Shown here: positions 9,001 to 21,000 of the stretch, one piece after another
Layout of the letters: every line of letters starts with the position of its first letter
How positions within the stretch are numbered: the stretch's first letter is position 1
Assembly: GCA_014208095.1 (NCBI GenBank)
Contig: JACHMT010000003.1
Span: 989,234 to 1,053,233 of the forward strand
Length of the DNA: 64,000 nt
Reading direction: 5' to 3'
Source of the DNA: Actinospineispora eucalypti
GTDB taxonomy: Bacteria; Actinomycetota; Actinomycetes; Mycobacteriales; Pseudonocardiaceae
Notes under the pieces: generated by a model
The model's database searches: none
What the model saw: only the letters and a program-made list of their open reading frames with translations
Told to the model about the DNA's origin: nothing
Program-made: the position numbers and the translations under genes

Positions 9001-12000
9001 GCAGCTCGGCCGCGCCGGCCTCCCGCACGGCGACGACCTGCTTGGCCGACGCGGTGGCCGGCGCCGTACCGACCCCGAACGCGAGCGTGACACCGATGAC
9101 CGCGGCCAGCGCGGCCCCGGCCGCCCCGGCCGCCCCGGCCGCCAACCGCGACCCGACCCCACCGGCCCGCATCGCGGCCAGGCCCGCCCCGGCGAGCACC
9201 ACCGCACCCAACGTCGTCAACACCGGCACGAGCGCACCGGTGGTCGGCCCGGCCAGCCCGAGGACGGCCGCGAACGCCGGCGTTGCGGGCAGGAGCAACA
9301 GCGCCACCGCGGCACCGACCGCCACCACCAGGACCCGTACCACCCACCGGCCGGGCCCCGACCGCTCGCGGCCGGCCATCCGGTGGAGCAACCAGCTCAC
9401 GCCCAGCGTCGCGGCTTCGGCGGCGACCACCGCCGCCCCGGCCGCCGGATAGCCACCGAGCCGGTGCGCGAGCAGGCCGGCAACCACTCCGACCAGCGAG
9501 ATCAGCGCGGTGAAGCCGAAAGCCCGGCGGGCGGTGCTCCCCTCTGTCGGGGGTGGGCGCGGCCGGAGTGCCCAGGCAATCCCCGCGACGGCCAGCGCGG
9601 CACCCACCAGCCCGAACAAGCCCGGTGCGAGCAGGAACAGGGCGTTCAACCCGTATGCGGCGAGCGCCAGGTCGTGCAGCAGCAGGCCGACGGTTTCGTG
9701 CGCCTGGCTCTTCTCCCGTCGGCGGACGTCCTCGCGGAACATGTGCCAGGTCTGGTAGGTCACGCCGAGCCCCATCGACGCCATCGTGGCCATCGAGATG
9801 ACCACGCTCAGCGTGCTACCCACCGGGTTGCCCAGGCTCAGGTCCAGCAGGCTGAACCCGATGCCGATCACCGTGGTGACCAGGCCGGTCAACCCGATCA
9901 ACCACCACCGCGCCCGGGTCCGGTCCGGCACCGGCTGGCGGGTCCAGGCGGTCGTCGCCTCGGGGATCTCGTAGTGCACGGCGGTCGTCGCGTGCGCAAC
10001 CGCCGTGAACACCGCACTCGCCACGACGAAGAACACCGCGCCCGTGACCGCGCCCATGTTGGTGTTCACGCTCACCAGCCGGGTCAGCGCGACCAGGGCG
10101 AACAGCCCGGCCACCGTGGCCTCGGTCAACCCGGCCGCCCAACGCGTCTGCCGGAACGACCCGACCATCCCGCGCACCAACTGCGCGAGCGCCCCGACGG
10201 TCGCGGTGAACACCGCGGCCCCGACCCCGCCGAGCAGCCCGGCCGCGAGCACCGCCGCGGTGCCCAGGCCCATCAGCGCCAACCAGCCACCGCGACCGAC
10301 GCCGGCCAACCACGCCGCCAGCCGCCCGATCCCGCGCCGGGCCGTCCCGGTCGGCGCGGCATCCGGCTCGACCAGGCTGATCTCGACCCCGTTGGCCACG
10401 TCGAAGATGGCCAGCTCGCCGGCCGCCTTGGCCACCGCGATCGCCGCGTCGAGGCCGGCGATGTTGCGCGACGGCTCCAGCCACAGCCAACCGTCGTGCA
10501 GCCAGGCACCCAGGTACACGTCCCGGTCGCGGAACAGGTCCCCGTGCGCGGCCAGGTAGCCGTCGATGATCCGGCGCAGCGTGGCCGGGTCGTCGAACAC
10601 CCACTCCGGGAACATCGCGGTGTACCCGGCGACGGCGACCATGTAGCCGCCCCGAGGGGCTCGGCCGGTCACCGGCGACCAGCTGAAGCCGTGCTCGTCA
10701 CCCGCCGCCCGCGCCGGGTGCCGCTGGCCGCGCCGGGTCGGCGCCCGGATCACCCCGGCGCCGCGCAGCGGCCGGATCCCGGCAAGCTGGGCCAGCACCG
10801 CCCGCTCCGGCACCTCGAGGCCGGCGACGCCCCTGCCGTGCGCGCGGGCCTCCTCCCGATCCCGGACCAGCCGCCGGTCGTCCGGGGTCACCGAGGCGTA
10901 GCGGCGCGCCACCACCGGATCGGTGACGATCAGCCGCCCGGTGACCCAGTGCAGCACCCAGGTCCCGAACGGCCGCAGCACGAACCGCAGCCCGGGCAGC
11001 TCCACCAGCGTGATGCCCTCCGGGGCGTTCGACCACGGCCCGCTGGAGGTGACCTCCCTGGCCAACCCGAGCGCCCGCGCCAGCCGGATCACCTGGCGCA
11101 CCAGCCAGCGCTGGAACAGGCCAGGTTCGGCCGGCCGGCCGTCCCGCCCGATCGCCAACGGCCCTTCCGCCTCGGTCGGTCCTCGGGTGGTCCGCGCGCC
11201 CCGCAGCGCCCTGATCAACCAACCGGCGGCATGCCGACCGCCCAGGACCAGCGCGACCGTGACCAGCGTGACCGGGTCGAGGAAGCCGACCGCCGTGGCG
11301 GCGACGCTCAGCCCGAACAGCCGCGTGGGGAACCGGCCGACGGCCGGCACGATCGCCATCGCCAACCCGCTCAGCAACGCCGCAACCGGCCCGCCGGCGT
11401 GCACCAGCAGCAGGCCCGCGCCGAACGACGACAGCGCCCAGCGCACCCGCCACACCGGCCGCAGCCACCTGGCCACCCGGCCCCACCACCGCACGACCGC
11501 GGCCACACCCGCGACCGCGGCCCCGAGCACCGGCACCACCGGAAAATGAGCGCCCGCACCCAGCCAGAAGCCCCCGGCGAACAACAGCCCGGCGGCACCC
11601 AACAGCCCGGAAACGACCGCCGCGATCCTGGCCAGCCGGGGCCGCACTCCCCTGAGCGAATACCCGGCCTTGACCGCCTGCCGCGCTAGGCGATGGCCGG
11701 TGTACTCACCGACGACGTCCACCAGGTTCGGCCCCACCGCGCGGCCGGAATCGCGCACTGTGACGGCCCTGGTTCCCCGGGGGGCTTCGGTGCCGACCCA
11801 GTCGCCGTCGTAGTACCGCATGCCGTCGGCGGTCTTGACGGCGTAGATGAGGTGGCCGCCGAAGCCTTCATCCCGGATCCACACGAACAGCCCGGTGCCC
11901 ACCGGAGCATCCGCCATCTCCCGGTCGAGTTCCTCGGCTGTGATCAGCCTGGTCCGCCCGTTGTACTTCTCCTCCAGCCGCTCCTGCAGCTTCGCCGTGT

Positions 12001-15000
12001 CCTGGTCGTTCCGGTTTGCTGGCCGCACGTCGGACGGATTGACCTCGCCCGGCTGGTCGGCATCGGCGCGAGCCTCGGCCTCACACCCGCAGTTGTTGTG
12101 CGCACCCAGCGGCGGATCAGAGGGATCGAGGGCGATGTCAGCCAGCCAGCCGTCGCCGGGGTCCGCCCAGGCTTCGTCCCAGATCGGCTCCGTACCGTTC
12201 CCCAAGTCCTCGTCGATTTGCGGCTGGCTAGGTCCGTCCTCATGGTCGGCGACCCACTCGGCCATCCATTCGAGGCGCTCGGCCAGTCTGTTCCGCGCCT
12301 CGGTGCTCGAGACGGCCGCGAGCAACCGGTCCCGCAGCTCGAGTACGGCCCGGAACTGCGACGCGACGCCCTCGTCGGTAAGTTCGCCGAAGGCCCCGCG
12401 AATGTCGCGCAGGCTCCGGAAACTCGACGCCGGGTCGGCGAAGGCCCCTCCCATAACCTTGTCCAGATCCACCTGGACCACGTCGCCACCGGCGCTCACC
12501 CGCAGGTTGTCGAACTCGATGCCGTCCAGGTCGTCCAGCGCGAACACGATCCCGAACCGGCTCTGCACCTGCTCGTGGAGCGGGCCGGTGGCGTACTCGT
12601 CTTCGGTGAGTTCTCGACTGCCCTCGAGGTACGCGCTGACCCGGACCCATTGACCGGCCTCGACCACGACCCGGCCGTCGGCATCGGTGATCGGCACCGC
12701 GGTCCGGGCCAGCCAGGTCCGCACCGTGGGCACACCGGCGGCCCGGTACACGTTCGCCCCGTCGACCGCTCTGGTCTGTTGCTCGGACGATTCGCCGCTG
12801 TACACGACCAACGCGTGGCCGTCCGCGTCGCGGACCATCGAAACGTTGCGTCCGTCGGACCCGAGTTCGGGCTCGATGAGATCCCCGGTCTCGGGATCGA
12901 TCTCGGCGTTGTCCGCCACGTACTCGGCCCACTCCTGCTCGGACATCAGATCCGTCAGGTTCAGCGACCGCTCGTAAGTCACCGGGCCGAGCTCGCGTCC
13001 GCCCGGGCCGCCGCCGAATGCCCCGCCGACCGCGGCCATGCCCAGCTGCACCGCGAGGTGACCGTCGAGATGCGCCACCAGTCCGGCGATGGACAGCAGG
13101 ACCGCCATCGCTCCCACCCGCAGCACGCGCCGGCCAGTTGGGGTGGCCATCCAGTCCCGTGCCCGCTGCCACCAGCCACGCAACGAGGACGAGGTGGAGC
13201 CGTGATCGGTGCCGGTCGGCGGCGACGTGCCGGATGCGGTGCGCCCGGTGCTGGGCGCCCTGCCTCTCGCCTCGGTGATCTCGCGCACCAGGGCCGCGCG
13301 CAACTCGAGCAGCTCGGCGGCCTTAGCGAGTTCCCGCAGCACCTTCTCCAACTGCTCACGCACCGGGCCGACCAGCCGCTCGTACCGCCGCTGGTCCGCC
13401 TCGGCCTGGCGGCGCCAGCTGACACCTGGGTTCCGGCCGGGACCCTGCCGCCGGGTCGGGAGGTGCACGCGGCGCTGGGCGCCGCCGTCCACCGAGGCCC
13501 GCAGGGCGGCCAGCCTCCGCCGCAGCTCGGTGACCCGCTGTTCCAGCTGCTCGACCTGACCCTGTGCCTCGGCGAGTTGGGCGTGGGCCTGGGTCTCCCG
13601 CTGAGTCCGCGAGTTCGCCAGCCGTTTCTTGGTGTGCTCGACCCAGATCTGCGTCGGAACGGCCGGGAGACGGGTCCGCGGCATGTCCCCGTCCTTGTTT
13701 CGGGCGAACTCCCAGATCAGCCGGATGTCGTGGACGTCGACCGGCTGGTGTGGCTTGTGCGGTGGCGGCGGCTCGGGGCGACCGGGCTCGGCGTGGGTGT
13801 GCCGCGCGTCGCCGGCCGGGCCGATCACCGGGTCCGGCCTCGCCCCGTGCCCGACCTTGTGCCCACCGATGTGCTCGACCGCCTGCCGGACCGGTTTGGT
13901 GGGCACCTCGCCAAACCCGGCCAGGCCGAGGTGGTTGAGGGCGAGCACCACTCCGGCGATCAGCGCGACGGCCTTCGACCTCATGATCCCAGGGCGTTTC
14001 GACCGCGGCGTGGAGGGCGGGTGCTCGTTGCCCGGTCGCGGGGAGGTAAAGGTCGGCTCGGGGGGCGGCGCCGGTTTCTTGGGCACGGTGACCCGCACCC
14101 GCGTCCCGTGAACGGTGACCGTGACGGTCTCGGTCAGACCGCGCTCGAAAGCATCGAGCGAGCGCAGCGCGCGGGTGAGGCGGATCCGGACGTGGCGCTG
14201 CCATTTCTCCGACGCTTCGAGCGACAGGTCCGCGTGACGTTCCCGCAGGGCCTCCATTGCGGCGCCGAGGTCGGCGTCGATCCGAAGCTCGATGCGGTCC
14301 ACCGGGTCAAGCGGGCTGGTTCCTCGGTGCGGTCGCGGGATCGCCTCGATCACCGGGGCACTCGGGTCCGGCTTGGCTACGATCACCTGCCCCCACTTGA
14401 CGATCTGCCCACCCACATACACCGCGGGGAGATGCGTATCGATGACCACCGGCTCGACCAGCCCGGCGGCCGGCTCAGCCGCCACCACGTCGACGTGCAG
14501 CGTGGAGTCGATGGGGTGCGGGCTACCGATCGGGTCGCGTACCACGACGCCGAGCCTTTCCAGCTCACCGAGGGCGTGGGTCAGCTCCGGCACCTGGTGG
14601 CCCTGCGCGGTCGCGTAGCGGTCGGCAAGCCAAATCTCGGTGGCCAGCCCGGCGAGCAGCTCCGTCTGGTGCTCGTAGACCGGGTCGGTCTCCGACAGGG
14701 AGACCCGCTCCGCACCGTCAGCCTCTCGATAGTGGCGCAGGATCGGGTACCGGGCGACCGTGGCGAGGAGCTTCTCCTCGGTTGTGCCGAGCCGTTCCAC
14801 CAGCCGGTCCAGGTCGACCGACCCTCGTTCGTCGCCGTACTCGTGCAGCTTCCGGTAGATCTGCTCGCGCAGCTCGTCCAGCTCTCGTTCACGGCCGGCC
14901 GCGGCGTCAGCGGCCGCGTCGATCTCAGATTGCTTGGGCAGCCGGGTGGGCGGCGGGATGCCGGACTGGTTCTTGGCATCCGATTCCGGCGGGGGGCGAT

Positions 15001-18000
15001 GTCCGCTGGTGTCCACACCGGTGTTCGTCCTGGTGTCGCTCGCCGGGTCGGCCGGGGTCCGTCTGCCGCCGGGTGCGCCGCCGTGGCCGGAGGCGCCGTT
15101 GCCTCCGGCGCCGGCGCTCTCACCGGTGGGCCGACCGGGATCGGGACCGGGCTGGGGAGCGCTGTCCCGGGTCCCGGTGGGGTTCACCGCACCGCGCTTG
15201 CCGTTGGCCAGCTCGATCCACCGGAGCCGGTCGCCACTGGTGGGGCGAGCGGGATCGTCACCCGCCGCTGGTCGGTTGCCCACCAGGGGCGGGTGCTCCC
15301 CTTCCGGAAGGACGTCGGCGGGACCGCTGTGGGAGGTCCTTCCGGGTTCGTGGACGAGTGCGGCGCGCACATCGGCAGGCGGGGTGGTGCTGACCGAGCC
15401 GTCGTTGTCGTGGTAGCGGACCTGTCCGTTGGCGTCCTTCTCCGCATACAGCATGTGCGAGTGGCCGACCGGGTTACCCTCGGCATCCTTCGCCCAGGTC
15501 CACACCACCACGCGGGTCCCGGCGGGCGCGTTCCGCAACCGCTCGTGGAGCTGCTCGCCCGACATCTTCTGGAACACCCCGCCAAGGGTCGCCTCCAGGT
15601 ACTGCCGCACGGCGAGGGAGTTCTGCTCCTCCGGCGTGGCCGGTCCGGCGGTCCTGCCGGTCTCGGTGAGGTGCGCGTACACGCACACCACGCAGTTGTC
15701 CTCCGGCCCGAGCCCGCCGAGGAACCCGTCGCCGGTCTCTTCCACGAACCAGTTGCCACACACCTCGGAGCACGAGTAGTGCGGATCGTCGGCCAGCCCC
15801 GCCCGCAGCTCCGACTCGGAAATGCCGAGCCGCCGGGCGACGTCCTTCAGGGACGCAATCGGCAGCCCGTCCATGGCCAGACCGGTGCGGCGGGAAAGGC
15901 TGTCAGAAACCACCGTGAGGAACTTCTGGGCCAGGGAGAACCGCCGCAGGTTGCTTATCTCCGGACGGTCCGCCAGCCTCTGGTACGCCTCCCAGGTTTC
16001 CCGGAAGCTGGCGTCCTTGCTAAGCCCGAGGACCTGGTAGGCGTGCAGCTTGCTGATCAGGCCGCCGACACCGTGCGAGGCGATCGTCTGGCCGACCTGG
16101 GCGCCCCGATCCAGCACCGAGGCGGTCCGGGTGAAGGCATTCGCCGCCTTGCCCCCGACCCGCGCACCACCCCAGCGGGCCACTTTGGCCAGGTCGCCGG
16201 TCAGTTCCGCTCCCTGTCGGAGCAACAGCCGGCCGACACCTCCCCACATCCGGTACGGGGCCATGGTCAGCTGGAACGGGAACTCCAGCACCCGGGCGGT
16301 CGCGTTCAGACCGCTGGCCCAGGCATTGAGTCGGCCGGCCCGCGCCAGGCTGGCCGCTCGTGCGGCCCCTACCGCCATCGCCGCGCGCTCGCCTTCCGCG
16401 ATCGCCGCGCCGGCCGCGGAGGCGGCGCCGATCCGGAAGACGGCGCCGGCCCCGCCCAACACCACGGAGGGCACGGTCAAGTCGTCGAGCAGGGTCTCCA
16501 CGGGATGGTCGGCGTAACCGGAGTAGAGACCGTCCCGCCAGGAACCGTGCAGGACCTTCGACCAGTCGCCCTGGGTGACCACCGGCTTCCAGCGGTTCCA
16601 CAGGTTCTGGCCGGAGACGGCGAACAGCCCCGTGAACGGGCGTCGGCGGGCGTAGGCCTCCGCGCCGCTCTCCCCCGGCAACGGCGCCGAGAAGATCTCA
16701 CCCGGGTTGGCATACCAGTCCACCCACTCCTGTGTCGCCGAGCCGGTGAGCATGCCGATGCCCGCTCCGGTGTTGGCGATGAACTTCGCCGACCACGGCC
16801 CGAAGGCCCGCAGTGGGGCGTTCTCCGGGAGAGAGTCCTTCTTGTCCGTCGGAATTCCCGTCGCGCCGACATCCGCTGGGGTCAGCCCGATCGCAGCCAG
16901 GTCATTGGCGGTCACGCCCCAGTTCTCCAGCTCTTGCTGGTTGATCGAGTTCGGCGACTCCAGCAGGAGCATGGCGGAGGTCTTGAGCACCGAACCCACC
17001 CAGTGGCCGCCCTGTTGCCAGACTCCCGGCACGGCATTGTCGATCTCGTTCCGCATCGTCGCGGCATCGGCCGGGGAGAGGTAGGCCTCGGACTTGGCGA
17101 ACTCGGCGGCGAGCCGGGGGTCGTCGTACAGCATGTCCCGCAACTGGCTGCGGAACATCTCGTGGCGACGCGCCATGTCGGCCTGGTTCCCGGTGGTGGG
17201 AATGTCGGTGATGGCCTGCTCGATGTCCGCCATGCTGCCGAGGTAGTCGCGTTGCCAGGTGTCGGGCGTGTAGTAGGCGGCGACGGTGGCCTTCTGGTCC
17301 GAGGTGAGCCTGCCCCAGACGACCCGGCCGTACCCGACCACGCCGCCGGGGAACATCGGGAGCTGGATCGCGGCGGCCTGGGCGAACGTCACGTCCGGCA
17401 TGCCGGTGGAAGGCAACCGCAGGTCACCCAGCCGGTTTCCTTGGGCGCGCACTTCCGGGTCCCGGGTGATCGCGTTGTAGTTCAGTGCCGCGAGCCCACG
17501 CAGCGGCTGCAGCGTCGAGGCCAGGCGCACCTGGTTGGGGTCCTTCGAAGCGCGTAGCTGGGCACCCAACGCGTCGATCTTCGTCAAGTCGGCGTCGGCG
17601 GCATGTGCCCGGCCTGCGAAGGGCCCATCGCGGGAGGCGTCGGCGAATGCGAGGTCGAGCGGACGCAGCTGGTTCTGAGCGGATTGCGCGCGCTGTTGCA
17701 AGGGACGGAGCGCGGTATCGATCGCCCGGCTCTCCGCCGCGATCCCCCGGTACTCCGCGTTCAGCCGGCCGGCATCCGCGGGGCCGGCCTGGGCGGCCAG
17801 CTTCTGGTAGGCGGCATACCGCCTGTTCAGCGCGGCGATCCGGGGTTGCAGGCTCAGCTCCGCGTTGTTCGCGATGCTGTAGTCCCTCAGCCGGCCGCGC
17901 ACCACGTCCAACGCCGCCTGCTGGCGCGCCTGGGCGACTTGGTTGGCCGGCAATCGGATGTTGGTCCCTTGCCCTCGGCCTGGTTGGTACTTCAACAGGG

Positions 18001-21000
18001 CGTCAACCAACTTGGGATCGGCGGCCAGCTTGGCCTGTAGGTCACCGATGCTGGGCGGCACCCAGGTGGCCTGATCGATCCCGTCGAGGACCTGGCGGGC
18101 GGCGGACCACTTGTCGAGCAGGCCCGGTGCCTTTGCGTCCAGCGCGGAGATCCGGGCTCGCAGCGACCTGTTCTCCGCCGGGCTCACCCGACCGTCGGCC
18201 CGTGCCGCGCTGATCGCGTTGATGACTGCGTCGACCTGTGGCTTCAGGCCCGAGTACTGCGTGCTGAACTTGCGGTCGTCGCGCTGCGCGGCCAGGTAGA
18301 GCAGGCTCGCGGCATCCCGTTGGCCCTGTGAGATGGCCGGCAGGATGCGCTGATAGGCCTTCTTTTCCTGGTCGGACAACCCGGCCAGCGCGGCGGCGGT
18401 GAGGGGCGGCAGCGGGTCGTTCGGCCCGAGGCCGAGCTGGGTCGCCATCGCCCGGTCGGTGGGGCTGCCGGTGGACGGTCGCAGATAACCCGGATCGGTG
18501 ACGATCATCCAGGGCGCGCCCGGGTCGCCCTTCCAGCGGAATCCGCCGGCGTTCGCGCCGGTACAGCCGCCGCCGTTGCCTGCGCCGGGCTGGCAGCTAC
18601 GGGCCTGGTCGCTGCCGTCCGCGTTCCCGTAGATCATCGCGTCACGGCAGTTCTGGCCGGTGCATCCGGTGGGCTTGCCCTGGCCGTCGAAGCCCGCGCA
18701 GGTGCCGCCCCCGCTGCCGGTCCGGCACACCACCCCGCCGCCGTTGCCGTGGGCGTCACCGGCGTACTGAGTGATCTGACAGGCCGACCCCTTCGCCCCC
18801 TGGCAGTTCTCCGACTTGGGCTGGGCACCGTTGGGCAGCCGCTGGGTGCCGGGGTCGGTCTGGCAGTTGCCCTCCGCCGCGCACCAGGTGTACCCGGGGC
18901 GGTCGGCGGTCGGGCTCACCTGTCCACCGACGCCGTCCGTGTACTCGGCCGCAGGCGCCCCGTTGGTGGACGGCAGGTAGCAGGTCCCGTTGCAGACGAT
19001 GTTCCCGCCGTGACCGTGCGCGTCATTGCCGACAAACGAGGCCGTGCCCTCGCCGGCGCGCTGTTCGAAGTTCTGGCCGTCGGGGCCGGACCAGGAACAC
19101 CCACCCGTGCAGCGGCCCCTCGGCAGCTGGCCCGAGGAACCGGCGCTGGACATCTGGGCATCCGGCGCGGGGCCCTCGCCGCTGTTCCCGGCAACGCTGA
19201 ACCCACCCCCCTCGGCCGGGAAGTACTGGCACGCGGACTGGCAGGTGATCATCGCGGGGTTGTCCCGCGCGTCCCGGCCGACGAACCTGCCCTGCGGCAG
19301 CGTGTCCGGAAGCCCATCCTGGCGGCCAATGGCGAATTGGTCGCCGTTGCGGGCGCCGCCCTGGCAATGGATAGCGAAGCAGGTCATGCTGGCGGCCCGG
19401 CCAGCCGAGTCCATGGTGATGAAGGTGGCCTTCGACCCGAAGACGTTCATGGTCGGCAACGACGAGTCCGGGTCCGAGCTGGGGACCGGTTTGAACATGG
19501 TCGCCGGCTTGTTGGCGATCCAGCGCTGACCCTCCCTGGTGGTCCCGGCGCAGGCGATGTTGCAGCTGAAGCTCGCCGCGTGCCCGGCGTCGTCGCGTGG
19601 GTGCGCGATGATCACCGAGGTGTCCGGCACGCTCGGTGTGCCCGCCTTGGGGGGCTTGACTCCCAGGTTCTTCAGGGCATTCGACGTCGTTTCGTGCGGG
19701 CCGGGGGTGTGGAACTCGTCGCCCTCCCGGAAGTGGCCGCTGCACACCCCGGTGCAGCCGGCGGTGCCGCTGCCGTTGCGCTTGCGGGACACCGTCGCGG
19801 CGGTGGAGTTCTGCCCGCTCGAGTGAACGGTGTCCGCCCGCTTGGGGTTCTTCGGGTCGACCAGCCGGTTGTCGCAGCTCAGACCGCCGTGAAGGCTACA
19901 GGTGGAGAAAGACCCGTCCGGCGCCCTGACCGTCGGCGTGATGCCCGCGCAGTTCATCGCCTTGCAGCTGGTCTGGTAGGTGTGGCCCTTGCCGTCGTGG
20001 ATCACCAGATTGCAGCTCAGGCCAAGGCCCTTACCCGAGCAGCTGCCGTCGACCCGTCGCTCGCCCGGCTCCAGCTTCGGGTTGACCTGCTGCTCGGGTG
20101 CGGCGGTGCTGGATGCGGGGCCACTGGGTTGCACCGGCCGATCCGGGACATAACCGGTCACCACCAGGTCGTTGGCGCAGTGGCCGTCACCCGAACAACC
20201 GGCGCTGGGCCGGCCGTCCGCGCCGACTCCCGCCGAGGCCCCGCAGCCGCCGCCACGCGCTCCGCCACCGGAGCAGGTCGCCCACGCGTACCCGGAGTAG
20301 GTGCCGTCCCCGTCGACGTGCCAGGCACCGGACGCGGCGGCGTGCGCGGAGAAGCCGGTCTCGCAGTTCGACGCACCGGAACAGCTGGCGGCGGCCGACG
20401 CGTTCCCCGGGGCCGCCTGGGCCTGGGCGCTGACCATGACGTGCCCAATGCCGGTCTTTCCCTTGCCCGACCCGGAGGCGTGCGCGCGTCCCCAAGCACC
20501 ATCGGCTGCCGCCGAGGCCGATGCCGAGGCACGGTAGTCGCACTTCACGCCCGGGCTTCCGGAGCAGGCCGCGCCGGCGACCGCGCCGGCCGAGTCGGCA
20601 CCGGCCTGTCCCCCGGTGTCGCAGTGCTGGTTCGCGCCAGCGGTGCAGGAAGCGGAGAAGTCGGCCGTGTTGCCACCCGAGCGGGCCTTGCCCTCGGCAT
20701 GGGACCGGCACCCGGATGATCCGGTGCAGCCCGCGCTGACCTGGGGGATGTCGTCGGCGACCGCGACCGCCGTCTGTGCCGCGCAGTGCGCGCCACCACA
20801 GGTCGTAGTAGCCGAGTTGCCCGGCGCGGTGGACCGACCGCTGACCTTGCACGCGCCGGAGTCGCTCCGGCACTCGACGCCGGCCTGCGCCGAAGCATTG
20901 CTCGCCTTGTTGCTCGGGGAATAGTCGGCCGATGCGGCGGCCGAGACCTGGGCCTGGCAGGCGGTGCCGACCGGGCAGTTGGACGTCACGGTCGTGGTGC

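Larger units (their letters stand above)
6230..11690 (-). other. Polytopic membrane region of giant 1
   Basis: Residues about 5160-6980 are mostly hydrophobic segments of 18-25 residues separated by short charged loops, with recurring module motifs (SMGLGVTYQTWHMFRE, SMVFGVGYQTWHLFRE, SMTFGVGYQLWH, each followed by LGLLL and a further helix pair). At least three copies of one membrane module are visible. A soluble insert at residues about 6065-6165 (QPGDSYWRILVDRF) resembles a LysM-type segment, weakly. Confidence 0.7.

Noticed and set aside
5468..17557. Very long plus-strand open frames (5468-11689 and 11693-17557) opposite giant 1
   Set aside because: Arg/Pro/Gly/His-rich products without domains, in antisense phase to a frame with clear motifs; this is an effect of high third-position GC.
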